A stretch of 64,000 bases of DNA from VBAU01 sp036005185 (GTDB taxonomy: Bacteria; Bacteroidota; Bacteroidia; Chitinophagales; Chitinophagaceae): positions 88,523 to 152,522 of the forward strand of contig DASYQS010000031.1 in assembly GCA_036005185.1 (NCBI GenBank), written 5' to 3'. A model generated the notes under the pieces. The model worked only from the letters and a program-made list of their open reading frames with translations. It did not search any database and had not been told where the DNA came from. Shown one piece after another: positions 8,518 through 17,119 of this stretch. Position 1 is the stretch's first letter. Each line of letters begins with the position of its first letter. The position numbers were made by a program, and so were the translations under genes.

Positions 8518-8691
8518 CTTGAATTGATCATAAGTTACCCATTCACCATTACTCATAAACTGCTTTTTCTCCAACCACTTTAAGCTTCATCACAAGCTTT
8601 CCGTGAATTAAATCCGTAAAACTAATTTGCATCAATCGTTATTTTAAAAAAAATTTTTATTTTAACGATGAAATTTAACCACTAAACCACT

Positions 8692-10602
8692 ATGAGACCA
8701 ATTCATTTGTACCTGATTATATCACTATTCTCAGTAAATCAGCAAGTATTATCTCAATCCTCTTTGCCTGAATTCGGTGCCTTTGCTACCGATGAAATAA
8801 CTATGAAAGAGTGTTCTTTTGACAAGGATGCCAATGCGATTATTTTATTGGATGAAGCTTTTTCAAATTATGATGAGGAATGGCAATTAGTTACAACGAG
8901 AAGAGTGCGTATAAAAATTTTAAATGAAAAAGGTATTGACGAGGCAAATATTACAATTCCATTTTACTCGAAAGATAAGTTTGAGTATATACGCGATATA
9001 GAAGGTGTCACGTACACGGAAAATAAAATAATTAATCTGGATCGAAAATCAATTTATACTGAGAAACTGGATGATCGAAGGTCACTAATAAAATTCGCAA
9101 TGCCAAATGTTAAAGCTGGGAGTATTGTTGAATACAAATATGTAAGTATTATGAAGCATTATGGAGGGCTTGACAGATGGATATTTCAATCAGATCTGCC
9201 CACAGCAAAAAGCTGCTTTTTATTGCAAATAGTTCCCAATGCAGAATTTTCCTATGCAGTGACCAAAAAGACCAATTATAAGATCATTGTAACACCAAAA
9301 CCTGATTTAGGCCAGATATACTTTGAAATGAATAATATTCCTGGCTTACGATTTGAACCCTACATGGATGCTCCCAAAGATTACTTTCAACAGGTAGAAT
9401 TTCAACTATCCGGGTATTTGACTGCCTTTGGCGGTAAACAAACCGTTAATGCTACATGGCGAAATATTGCTTATGACCTAAGTATAGATAAAGACTTAGG
9501 TGGTATTGTAAAAAAAGATCTTCCAAAGATAGATGAAGTGAAAGCCTTAGTGGATAAGGAAACGACAACTACAAGTAAGATAAATGCAATCTATAATTAC
9601 GTTAAAAATAATTTTACATGGAATGGGTATGATTCAAAATATGCAGTTGATGGTCTAAAAAAAACTTGGGAAAAAAGAAATGGCACTTCCGGTGAAATTA
9701 ATCTCATTCTAATTAGCCTGCTTCAGACTTTTAATATTGAAGCTTATCCTTTACTAGTTGCTGAGCGGGATTACGGAAGAGTTGACCCAAAATTACCATT
9801 CATCGATAGATTTAATAAAACGGTAGCCTATGTTCGTGCAGAGGATAAGGCTTTTATTTTAGACGCAACACAAAAATTTTGCCCCCTTGGCCTCACTCCT
9901 TATTCTCTATTAAATACCTATGCTCTTGTTATTAACAGGAAAACAACTGATCTCATTAATTTAAAAAGCAATAATGAAACCTTTTTATCCAACGCTACTA
10001 TCAATACCACATTGGACAAAACGGGGCTTTTGAGAGGAAACTCTATTATAAAAACAGATCAGTATGCTAAACAGTTGCAATCCGAAAAGATAAAGGAAGA
10101 TGAAAAAGGATTTATTAAAAAATACGAAGAAACCAACCCAGGTATAGCTGTTGACAGTTTTGCTTATGAAAATTTAAATAGCGATACTGAACCATTGATC
10201 CAGCATATCAAATTCAACGAGCAGTTTGACAAAAGTGACGGGTTTGTATTGTTAAATTATAATTTGTTTACAGGATTGGCAAAAAACGTTTTTACTAAAG
10301 ATGAACGGTTTACAAATATTGACTTTGGTTATCCATATCACATAAGCATTGAAGAAACGATTGAATTACCTGCAAATAGCAAGGTGGAAGGATTGCCTGC
10401 AAATAAAAAACTCATCACTCCCGAAAAAGATATCTCGATCGCAAGACAAATTAAACAAAGTGGAAATACTCTTCAGATAAAAATTGATTTTATACAAACT
10501 GCCACATTAATTTCATATGAGGATTATCCTGGTTTAAAAGACTTTTATAAACAAATGGTGAATATGCTCAATGAGCCCATAACAATTAAGTTAGAAAATT
10601 AG
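8692..10602 (+). CDS. DUF3857 secreted protein with a degenerate transglutaminase domain
   Basis: The 636-residue protein has a signal peptide (residues 1-21, cleaved near LSQS), an N-terminal DUF3857 region (about 40-220), a transglutaminase-like core (about 275-400) and a beta-rich C-terminal DUF3858-like part. Such proteins are common in the Bacteroidota periplasm and their role is unknown. In the transglutaminase core the expected catalytic Cys is Ser in NGTSGEINLI, and the expected His position in the RFNKTVAYV stretch is Lys; only the Asp (LDAT) remains, so the protein is unlikely to be an active Cys protease or crosslinker. It is monocistronic. Confidence 0.85.
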   Translation: MRPIHLYLIISLFSVNQQVLSQSSLPEFGAFATDEITMKECSFDKDANAIILLDEAFSNYDEEWQLVTTRRVRIKILNEKGIDEANITIPFYSKDKFEYIRDIEGVTYTENKIINLDRKSIYTEKLDDRRSLIKFAMPNVKAGSIVEYKYVSIMKHYGGLDRWIFQSDLPTAKSCFLLQIVPNAEFSYAVTKKTNYKIIVTPKPDLGQIYFEMNNIPGLRFEPYMDAPKDYFQQVEFQLSGYLTAFGGKQTVNATWRNIAYDLSIDKDLGGIVKKDLPKIDEVKALVDKETTTTSKINAIYNYVKNNFTWNGYDSKYAVDGLKKTWEKRNGTSGEINLILISLLQTFNIEAYPLLVAERDYGRVDPKLPFIDRFNKTVAYVRAEDKAFILDATQKFCPLGLTPYSLLNTYALVINRKTTDLINLKSNNETFLSNATINTTLDKTGLLRGNSIIKTDQYAKQLQSEKIKEDEKGFIKKYEETNPGIAVDSFAYENLNSDTEPLIQHIKFNEQFDKSDGFVLLNYNLFTGLAKNVFTKDERFTNIDFGYPYHISIEETIELPANSKVEGLPANKKLITPEKDISIARQIKQSGNTLQIKIDFIQTATLISYEDYPGLKDFYKQMVNMLNEPITIKLEN

Positions 10603-10657
10603 CTTTTTTGTGTAAGGAAGATATTAAAGTGATTTTGACTCAAGCATGGCCACCTTT

Positions 10658-10680
10658 GTTTATGCCCAGCAAGCATAAAC
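10658..10680. terminator. Hairpin between convergent genes
   Basis: A perfect 8-bp stem GTTTATGC/GCATAAAC with a 7-nt loop lies between the convergent DUF3857 and TraB genes. The T-tract after it is poor on both strands, so termination is only likely. Confidence 0.4.
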
Positions 10681-10732
10681 TTCATTGTCATTGTGATATA
10701 CATGTAAGGCTAATAAGCGAATGGAGATAAAT

Positions 10733-11647
10733 TTAAATTTGATTCGATTTTCGAATTTTATTCTTTATTGGTTTTACAGTGTAGCCAGCTTGGCGTAGTA
10801 AATTGATCACGCCTTTGTCGCCTGGTAAATGACCTGCACCGACAGCAACTACAACTGATTTATCTGATAGAATGGTTTTTAATTTTTCAACCCAATTACG
10901 ATTACGGTTGTACAATAAAATATCCGTGAAGTTTGCAATACCCATGTCGGTAGTTCGGGTAAGTTCTTCCAGCTTTGAAAGATCCTGATCTTTGTACGCC
11001 TGTAACAATTTGTCATATTCCTTGTTCTCGGTTTGTTCGCTCTTGCCGGCCTCGTCAATATACTTTACCAATTGCATTGCTTGCATTTTATAAGGAATTG
11101 TATCAAAAATGCTCATTTGATAAGCCATTGTTTCCAATCCTTTTACATTTTTACTATAATGCTTCGCCTCTTTCATGATTACCTCCTCCATGGCCTTGGG
11201 TGATTGACATTCTGAACCTACTTCCATAAGCATTGAGGCAGCAAGCAGTGGTTTGTATGTTTCCAGCACCGAAAAGGGAAGAATGGTTTCTTTATCTTCA
11301 AAATATTTTTTAACTCTTTCATAATCCTCTTTATCCAAAAGGTCAGCCAAGGTGGTGTCACCTCGCATTTTCATTTTTCTTACTACTCCCAGCATTTCAA
11401 ATAAATTATCCATGTCCACTTCAAAGTAAACTGCATCGCTATTCTGAATAGCATTTTTCAAGCTATCACTTAGTACAGCATCATCAGTACAAATCATATG
11501 GATAGTTCCAAAGAGGTATGATGGCCTTTGTAACCCATTTCCACTTATCTGCCACAATAGTGTATTGAAATCGTTTTTATTTTTTTCCTGAGCCATAACC
11601 GACAAAGACGCCATTGCCACCAATAAACCAACGCTCCATTTTTTCAT
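10733..11647 (-). CDS. TraB/GumN family protein
   Basis: This 304-residue exported protein has a signal peptide (MKKWSVGLLVAMASLSVMAQ) followed by a TraB/GumN domain over nearly the whole length. The first motif, YLFGTIHM with a following acidic pair, and the last motif, VVAVGAGHLPGDKGV, are both present; they carry the conserved GxxH and GxxHxxG residues proposed as metal ligands. The family resembles Tiki-type metalloproteases, but catalytic activity in this protein is inferred. It converges on the DUF3857 gene. Confidence 0.88.
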   Translation of the reverse strand: MKKWSVGLLVAMASLSVMAQEKNKNDFNTLLWQISGNGLQRPSYLFGTIHMICTDDAVLSDSLKNAIQNSDAVYFEVDMDNLFEMLGVVRKMKMRGDTTLADLLDKEDYERVKKYFEDKETILPFSVLETYKPLLAASMLMEVGSECQSPKAMEEVIMKEAKHYSKNVKGLETMAYQMSIFDTIPYKMQAMQLVKYIDEAGKSEQTENKEYDKLLQAYKDQDLSKLEELTRTTDMGIANFTDILLYNRNRNWVEKLKTILSDKSVVVAVGAGHLPGDKGVINLLRQAGYTVKPIKNKIRKSNQI

Positions 11648-11827
11648 TGCTTACAATTTAATGCAAATTACTAAGATGCTTACTTGTGAAAAAATCACAA
11701 ATAATGCCGGATTAATGTTCCAATAAACTCCTTTTTTGTATGACTACTCCTACGTGTCATAGCGCTTCTCTGGCAGGTTTACTAAATCGGGAATTAAAAA
11801 AAATCGCTCAAAAAAATATCAAACTAT

Positions 11828-11835
11828 TACATTTG
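11828..11835 (+). promoter_or_regulatory. -7 box upstream of the decarboxylase gene
   Basis: TACATTTG fits TAnnTTTG and lies 44 nt upstream of the start codon at 11879. No clear -33 box is visible. Confidence 0.45.
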
Positions 11836-11878
11836 TTCCCGTTAATAACAGACTCCCGGTTAACCCATTATTTCCTCA

Positions 11879-13276
11879 ATGACAAACTCTTATTACGACC
11901 TGGTACAACAAACTTTCAACTTCCCCCAAGAAGGTTTTGAAGTAAAAGATGGCTATCTGCAATTCAATGGTGTTGATGTAAAAGCTCTGATAGATAAATA
12001 TGGAACGCCGTTGAAGTTAAGCTACCTGCCTAAGATCGGGATGCAGATAAAAAAAGCCAAGCAGATGTTCGCAACAGCTTTTAAAAAGCACAAATATGAG
12101 GGGGAATATTTCTATTGTTATTGCACGAAAAGCTCTCATTTTAGTTTTGTGGTTGAAGAAGCTCTCAAGCATGAAATTCATTTGGAAACATCTTATGCTT
12201 ACGATATCGAGATCATTAAAAAGCTATATGAGAAAAAAAAGATCACGAAAGATATTCAGATCCTTTGCAACGGGTACAAGCAAAAAGGTTACACAAGGAG
12301 GATAGCTAATCTTCTGAATTCGGGTTTCAATAATGTAATTCCCATTCTCGACAATAAAGAAGAACTACGGGAATATGCCAAGGCGGTGAGAGTTCCATTT
12401 AAACTGGGGATTCGTGTGGCTGCTGAAGAAGAGCCAACATTTCCCTTTTATACGTCGCGGCTTGGCATTCGGGCAAAAGATATCCTAGAGTTTTATGTTG
12501 ACAGAATTGAAGGATATGAAAGCAAGTTTCAGCTTAAAATGCTCCATATATTTTTAAACAAAGGAATTAAAGATGACATTTATTATTGGAGTGAGTTGAA
12601 CAAGATCATTAACCTTTATTGCCAGTTGAGAAAAATTTGCCCTGAATTAGATTCGATCAATATAGGCGGAGGCTTTCCGATCAAACATTCATTGGGTTTT
12701 GAGTACGATTATCAATTCATGATCAATGAAATTGTTGGGAATATAAAATCTGCTTGTAAAAAAGCAAAGGTTCCTATGCCGGATATTTACACTGAGTTTG
12801 GCAGCTACACTGTGGGCGAAAGCATGGCTCATATTTATAGTGTGGTCGGGCAAAAAATGCAAAATGACCGTGAAATATGGTATATGATCGATTCATCTTT
12901 CATAACTACTTTGCCTGATACCTGGGGTATTGGTGAACGCTTTCTTCTTCTTCCTATCAATAAATGGGATGCAGATTACCAACGTGTGGTATTAGGTGGC
13001 ATTACTTGCGATAGCCATGATTATTATGATTCGGAAGAGCACATTAATGAAGTTTTCCTTCCTAAAATAAATAACGGAGAACCCTTGTACGTGGGCTTTT
13101 TTCATACCGGAGCTTATCAAGATCAAATAAGCGGTTATGGCGGCATTAAACACTGCCTTATTCCATCGCCTAAACATGTTTTAATAGGCTATGATAAAAA
13201 TGGAAAGCTGATTGATTCGCTGTACGCAAAGGAACAGACTGCTCAAAGTATGTTGAAAATCCTGGGATATATGTAA
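11879..13276 (+). CDS. PLP-dependent arginine decarboxylase-like enzyme (fold III)
   Basis: The 465-residue enzyme belongs to the Orn/DAP/Arg decarboxylase class. The PLP lysine is Lys 84 in YCTKSSH, a glycine loop is NIGGGFPI (about 260), and CDSHDYY near residue 380 provides the catalytic Cys-Asp of the second subunit. The likely reaction is arginine to agmatine for polyamine synthesis; annotation as arginine decarboxylase is common for this Bacteroidota family, but substrate choice cannot be read from the sequence. It is shorter than E. coli SpeA (about 630 residues). The upstream ATG frame at 11740 lies in another frame and is not used. Confidence 0.85.
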   Translation: MTNSYYDLVQQTFNFPQEGFEVKDGYLQFNGVDVKALIDKYGTPLKLSYLPKIGMQIKKAKQMFATAFKKHKYEGEYFYCYCTKSSHFSFVVEEALKHEIHLETSYAYDIEIIKKLYEKKKITKDIQILCNGYKQKGYTRRIANLLNSGFNNVIPILDNKEELREYAKAVRVPFKLGIRVAAEEEPTFPFYTSRLGIRAKDILEFYVDRIEGYESKFQLKMLHIFLNKGIKDDIYYWSELNKIINLYCQLRKICPELDSINIGGGFPIKHSLGFEYDYQFMINEIVGNIKSACKKAKVPMPDIYTEFGSYTVGESMAHIYSVVGQKMQNDREIWYMIDSSFITTLPDTWGIGERFLLLPINKWDADYQRVVLGGITCDSHDYYDSEEHINEVFLPKINNGEPLYVGFFHTGAYQDQISGYGGIKHCLIPSPKHVLIGYDKNGKLIDSLYAKEQTAQSMLKILGYM

Positions 13277-13285
13277 AAAATAAAA

Positions 13286-13372
13286 AAGCCCTAGTGCTAA
13301 GGGTGGATTAGGAGGCTCTGAAGAACACCGGATTCTCTCAGAATCACTAAATCATTTACACGCAAAGGGCTT
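13286..13372 (-). terminator. Branched terminator-like structure after the 13.4 kb lipoprotein gene
   Basis: On the minus strand AAGCCCT (13372-13366) pairs over a distance with AGGGCTT (13292-13286), which is followed by a T-rich tract. Between them lies a perfect GATTC/GAATC hairpin (13345-13331) and weaker stems. It serves as terminator for the minus gene and, by symmetry, possibly for the decarboxylase gene; a small structured RNA is an alternative. Confidence 0.55.
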
Positions 13373-13379
13373 GTTACTT

Positions 13380-13709
13380 TTAATGATAACGTCTTCCATG
13401 CCTGTCATAGTATCTTCTCCATTCATTATACTCTCCCCTATTGTAATGAACTCTGCCTAAGTAAGACCGGTCAAGATAATATTTGTTATCATATCCTCTC
13501 CAATAAACGTACCCTTGCGGACTGCGATAATAATAACGACCATCAGGATATCGCGAAGCGTAGATGCCTGGCCCTGAATTAACAATTAATGAAAATGAAG
13601 CTGAACTGCGGTGCGGATAATAAGAGTACTCGCGGCCGGAACCGCAACTTGCAAGTACACTCACAAATGCGATAAGAATTGCCGCTTGTATAATTCTGAT
13701 CTTTTTCAT
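13380..13709 (-). CDS. Small Tyr/Arg-rich lipoprotein, unknown function
   Basis: This is a 109-residue protein not assigned to a named family. A signal peptide with lipobox LASC (Cys 22) predicts an outer- or inner-membrane lipoprotein. The mature part is exceptionally rich in Tyr, Arg and Gly (RYPDGRYYYRSPQGYVYWRG, then YDNKYYLDRSYLGR), with repeated RYY/KYY turns, which suggests a short beta structure or surface binding. It is monocistronic, convergent with the decarboxylase and divergent from the NTF2-like gene. Confidence 0.75.
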   Translation of the reverse strand: MKKIRIIQAAILIAFVSVLASCGSGREYSYYPHRSSASFSLIVNSGPGIYASRYPDGRYYYRSPQGYVYWRGYDNKYYLDRSYLGRVHYNRGEYNEWRRYYDRHGRRYH

Positions 13710-13769
13710 AACGATTGATTTTATATTTATTTGACAATTTTTTTGCCGGAAAATCTTAAAATGTTTTAA

Positions 13770-14225
13770 ATGAAAAAAGTTATAATATTAATTCTTTCAA
13801 TTGTTCTGCTTAGTAAAATTTTAGACGCTCAAACTACTGAGGACTCTGTTAAAGCTGTGATAAAACAATTATTTGACGGCATGAAAAATTCTGATGCTTC
13901 ACTGATTCGAAATACATTTGCCGATAGTGCAATTCTGCAAACAATCGGGAAAAACAAAGAAGGAAAAACAATAATTCAAAATGATAGCGTAGATGAGTTT
14001 GTCAAATCAATCAGTGAGCTTAAAAAAGGATCGGCTGACGAACAAATTATATTTGAATCTATAAAAATAGATGGAACGTTAGCAATGGTTTGGGCGCCAT
14101 ATAAATTCTACTTTAACGGTAAATTCAGTCATTGTGGAGTTGATTCTTTTCAATTGATACTTATAAATGGTCACTGGAAAATTCAATATTTAATTGATAC
14201 GAGAAGAAAGCAACCTTGCCAATAA
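13770..14225 (+). CDS. Secreted NTF2-like (SnoaL/DUF4440-type) protein
   Basis: The 151-residue protein starts with a signal peptide (residues 1-20, ending LDAQ). The mature part has the NTF2-like pattern: a first helix DSVKAVIKQLFDGMKNSD, a short turn with ADSAILQTIG, and closing strands with DSFQLILINGHWKIQYLIDTRR. The cone-shaped fold serves as enzyme or binding pocket in many families, so no reaction can be named. It converges on hsp20 and shares the bidirectional terminator at 14252-14282. Confidence 0.75.
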   Translation: MKKVIILILSIVLLSKILDAQTTEDSVKAVIKQLFDGMKNSDASLIRNTFADSAILQTIGKNKEGKTIIQNDSVDEFVKSISELKKGSADEQIIFESIKIDGTLAMVWAPYKFYFNGKFSHCGVDSFQLILINGHWKIQYLIDTRRKQPCQ

Positions 14226-14251
14226 TAAATCCTAATAAAAGCACAAAATAA

Positions 14252-14282
14252 AAAACCCTCCAAGGATAGAAATCCGGAGGGG
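14252..14282 (-). terminator. Terminator of hsp20 (bidirectional)
   Basis: ACCCTCC/GGAGGGT form a stem; on the minus strand it is followed by TTTTTTATTTT. It sits between the convergent hsp20 and NTF2-like genes. Confidence 0.65.
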
Positions 14283-14323
14283 TATAAACCAAAACCAACT
14301 GCTTATGAGAAACTCTTCGACAA

Positions 14324-14761
14324 TTACTGTATTGAAATTTCTTTCGTTGAAGCTTTGACTTCCGCTTTCCTCGGAAGGTTTAATGTTAAAACACCATTAA
14401 CATACTTTGCTTCTATCTTTTCTGAATCAATTTTTTCATCTAAAGTAAAGGAGCGCTTGAAAGAATGATAAGAATATTCTCTGCGAATTTGTTTTTCGCT
14501 TTCATCCTTTACTTCATTTTTCTTCTCAACTGAAATGGTGAGAATATTTTTCTCCACGTTTACATTAAAATCAGTTTTTTCAAAACCTGGAGCTACCACA
14601 TCAAGAAGATAAGCATCTTTAATTTCTTTGACGTTTACTGGAACAGAACCTTTCGGGTCTATGCTAAAATTTTCTTTAAAAACAGTTGGAAATTCACTAA
14701 AGAAATTGTCCAACAGGCTAAAGCCATTGTTTGGCTTGTTATTAAATTTTACAACTGTCAT
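14324..14761 (-). CDS. Small heat shock protein, Hsp20/alpha-crystallin family
   Basis: This 145-residue ATP-independent chaperone holds unfolding proteins. The alpha-crystallin domain spans about residues 38-135, with VNVKEIKDAYLLDVVAPGF at its start, the conserved YVNGVLTLNLPRK near 110-125 and a C-terminal tail. The N-terminal phrase FSLLDNFFSEFP matches the short Bacteroidota form. It is monocistronic, and divergent from the bacilliredoxin gene, with an imperfect dyad (14907-14921) in the shared upstream region that could bind a stress regulator. Confidence 0.92.
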   Translation of the reverse strand: MTVVKFNNKPNNGFSLLDNFFSEFPTVFKENFSIDPKGSVPVNVKEIKDAYLLDVVAPGFEKTDFNVNVEKNILTISVEKKNEVKDESEKQIRREYSYHSFKRSFTLDEKIDSEKIEAKYVNGVLTLNLPRKAEVKASTKEISIQ

Positions 14762-14952
14762 GGCTGTTTTGTTTTATCAGTTAATAATTTTTTTAGGTTT
14801 AACATTAGTTTTCAAATCGTGTACCAGTGCGGTTTTGCGGGTATTTTTCTGCCTATTAGTGAATAACAATAACTTTCCTACGCCATAATTTCCGAAACAA
14901 GGGTTAAGCACTGACAGTGTTGCCAAACAATAGACCTCGCAAACTTTTTTAC

Positions 14953-14960
14953 TATTTTTG
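14953..14960 (+). promoter_or_regulatory. -7 box upstream of the bacilliredoxin gene
   Basis: TATTTTTG fits TAnnTTTG and lies 45 nt upstream of the start codon at 15006. No -33 box is seen at the expected spacing. Confidence 0.45.
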
Positions 14961-15005
14961 TGTTATATAATTTTCATTTTAAACAATTAAATCAATAAAC
15001 AAAAT

Positions 15006-15422
15006 ATGTATCCAGCAGAGATCGTAACACCTATGAAGGAGGAACTCACTGATAATGGTTTTATGGAACTTTTAACTGCCAGTGAGGTAGATTCACAGTT
15101 AAACAAAGAGGGAACTACATTAATCATGATCAACTCAGTTTGCGGTTGCTCGGCAGGTTCCGCCCGCCCTGGGCTTTTAATGGCTGTAGCCAATACTCAA
15201 AAAAAGCCCGATTATCTTACTACAAGCTTTGCTGGTTTTGATGAGGAGGCGGTTAGAAAAATCCGTGAGCATCTATTACCTTATCCGCCATCATCCCCAT
15301 CAATAGCTTTATTTAAAAATGGCAAGCTTGTTCATTTTATAGAAAGACATCAAATAGAGGGGCGGCCAGCACAAGTTATTGCTAGCAATTTGATTCATGC
15401 CTTTGAACAATACTGTAATTAA
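15006..15422 (+). CDS. Bacilliredoxin, BrxA/BrxB (YphP/YqiW) family
   Basis: The 138-residue thioredoxin-fold protein carries the atypical CGC motif (residues 46-48, SVCGCSAG). BrxA/BrxB of Bacillus remove bacillithiol from proteins, and many Bacteroidota have this family, so a de-bacillithiolation or disulfide isomerase role is likely but not proven. The start MYPAEIVTPMKEEL and the end with ALFKNGKLVHFIERHQIEGR match the family over its full length. A stem-loop terminator follows at once. Confidence 0.9.
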   Translation: MYPAEIVTPMKEELTDNGFMELLTASEVDSQLNKEGTTLIMINSVCGCSAGSARPGLLMAVANTQKKPDYLTTSFAGFDEEAVRKIREHLLPYPPSSPSIALFKNGKLVHFIERHQIEGRPAQVIASNLIHAFEQYCN

Positions 15423-15443
15423 AATTTTTCACACTACTTTGTT

Positions 15444-15469
15444 AAGCCTCTCTTCGAGAGGCTTTTTAT
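15444..15469 (+). terminator. Terminator of the bacilliredoxin gene
   Basis: AGCCTCTC/GAGAGGCT forms an 8-bp stem with a TTC loop and is followed by TTTTTATT. The structure is textbook. Confidence 0.85.
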
Positions 15470-15550
15470 TATTCATCAAAATCATAAATAATTTCATAAC
15501 ATTGCCAATCGTAAATCTAAAATTTAAAATTTAAAATCTTAAATCCGCGA

Positions 15551-16861
15551 ATGTATCCTAACCTTTATTACGCGTTTAAAGATTTATTCAATATTGACTG
15601 GAAACCGCTTCGTTTCATTAATTCATTTGGGTTTTTTGTTGCATTATCTTTTATTCTTGCTGCAGTAACCTTAGCTGCAGAACTCAGAAGAAAAGGAAAA
15701 GAAGGTTTGTTACACCCAACCGAAATAAGTGTTGTAGTTGGGAAACCAGCAACTGTAACTGAGCTTTTGTTGAATTTTTTGCTTGGATTTGTTTTAGGTT
15801 ACAAAATTTTGGCTTTGTTTATCATGAACAGCTCTGTTACAAACGATCCGCAGGCATTTATTTTCTCAGGATTAGGCAGTTGGCCTGCTGGTATTATATT
15901 AGGGCTTGTATTTGCTGGGGTAAAATGGTGGGAAAAAAATAAGCAAAAGCTTCCAAAACCTGAATTAAGGAAGATTCGTTTCTGGCCTCATGACCGAGTG
16001 GGTGAAATAACTATAATAGCTTTAATTTTTGGCTTGTTAGGAGCTAAGTTGTTTGATATATTTGAAAACTGGAGTGATTTTTTAAAAGAGCCCTCTTCAT
16101 TTATTTTTTCTCCAGCCGGTTTAACTTTCTATGGGGGATTAATATGTGCAGCTTTGGCAATCTGGTTTTATGCTAAAAAGCACAAAATAGGCTTCTGGCA
16201 TTTGAATGACGCGGCAGCGCCGGGGCTAATGCTAGCCTATGCTGTCGGCAGAATAGGTTGTCAAGTTTCTGGCGATGGCGATTGGGGGATTTATAATAGT
16301 GCTTATGATGTTAGCAGCGCTGGTAAAGTCATTCCGGGAAATATTGATCGCTTTAATGAATCGCTTCATACGCATAGTCAATTTTTTGCATCTCAATTCG
16401 GAAATATTGAGTCCGTCCCTCATATAACATATTACAAGCCAGCTTTTTTCCAATTTTTGCCCGATTGGGTGTTTGCCTACAACTTTCCTCACAATGTGAA
16501 TGATTCGGGTATTCCTTTGGAAGGATGTACAGGGAAATATTGTAACCAACTTCCTGTGCCAGTTTTTCCGACTTCGCTTTATGAAACAATCATTTGTTTA
16601 ATTCTTTTTCTCATACTTTGGGCAATCAGAAAAAGACTAAGAATACCCGGAACTTTATTTGCTATTTACCTAATGTTGAATGGAATAGAAAGATTTTTTA
16701 TTGAAAAGATTCGGGTAAATACCCGAATGAACCTTTTCGGCTTTCATCCAACTCAAGCCGAAGTGATTTCAACGCTTCTTTTTATCACAGGACTCATTAT
16801 TTTTATTGTTCTCAGGAATAAATCATCAGCGGCAAAACAACAATTGTCAACAAATATGTAA
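15551..16861 (+). CDS. lgt: Prolipoprotein diacylglyceryl transferase
   Basis: This 436-residue inner-membrane enzyme transfers diacylglycerol from phosphatidylglycerol to the lipobox Cys, the first step of lipoprotein maturation. Landmarks are LTFYGGL (about 193-199), the signature YAVGRIGCQVSGDGDWG (about 228-245) and the C-terminal LNGIERFFIEKIRVN. It is much longer than E. coli Lgt (291 residues), as in other Bacteroidota forms, because of an extended N-terminus and a periplasmic insert after the signature. The many lipoproteins in this window depend on it. It is preceded by an AT-rich aaatctaaaattt-type repeat. Confidence 0.93.
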   Translation: MYPNLYYAFKDLFNIDWKPLRFINSFGFFVALSFILAAVTLAAELRRKGKEGLLHPTEISVVVGKPATVTELLLNFLLGFVLGYKILALFIMNSSVTNDPQAFIFSGLGSWPAGIILGLVFAGVKWWEKNKQKLPKPELRKIRFWPHDRVGEITIIALIFGLLGAKLFDIFENWSDFLKEPSSFIFSPAGLTFYGGLICAALAIWFYAKKHKIGFWHLNDAAAPGLMLAYAVGRIGCQVSGDGDWGIYNSAYDVSSAGKVIPGNIDRFNESLHTHSQFFASQFGNIESVPHITYYKPAFFQFLPDWVFAYNFPHNVNDSGIPLEGCTGKYCNQLPVPVFPTSLYETIICLILFLILWAIRKRLRIPGTLFAIYLMLNGIERFFIEKIRVNTRMNLFGFHPTQAEVISTLLFITGLIIFIVLRNKSSAAKQQLSTNM

Positions 16862-17004
16862 GTCTTTTTGGTAAGTATTTTTTTTGTGCCATCAAATGCC
16901 CATCCATAAAGCATTTCAGCAATTCTGTCAATAAAACAAATGTTTGCATAAAATTTGTTCTGATAAATTATCCCCAATCATTATGAGATTCGGACTTTGC
17001 ACTG

Positions 17005-17012
17005 TATTTTTG
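17005..17012 (+). promoter_or_regulatory. -7 box upstream of rpoD
   Basis: TATTTTTG fits TAnnTTTG and lies about 107 nt upstream of the rpoD ATG, which would give a leader of about 100 nt. The -33 box is not recognisable. Confidence 0.4.
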
Positions 17013-17119
17013 CAGATAGTCACGGACGGTAAATATTTTCATTAACTATCCATTTGCAACTTTCTGCAAACAAAGACTGTCATTTATTAGTTGTTCTTTA
17101 AACACTTAGATTCATTATT

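Noticed and set aside
14907..14921. CIRCE heat-shock operator
   Set aside because: The dyad lacks the TTAGCACTC-N9-GAGTGCTAA pattern.
16753..16977. Minus-strand 74-codon frame over the end of lgt
   Set aside because: Mostly antisense to lgt; no promoter, RBS or family likeness.
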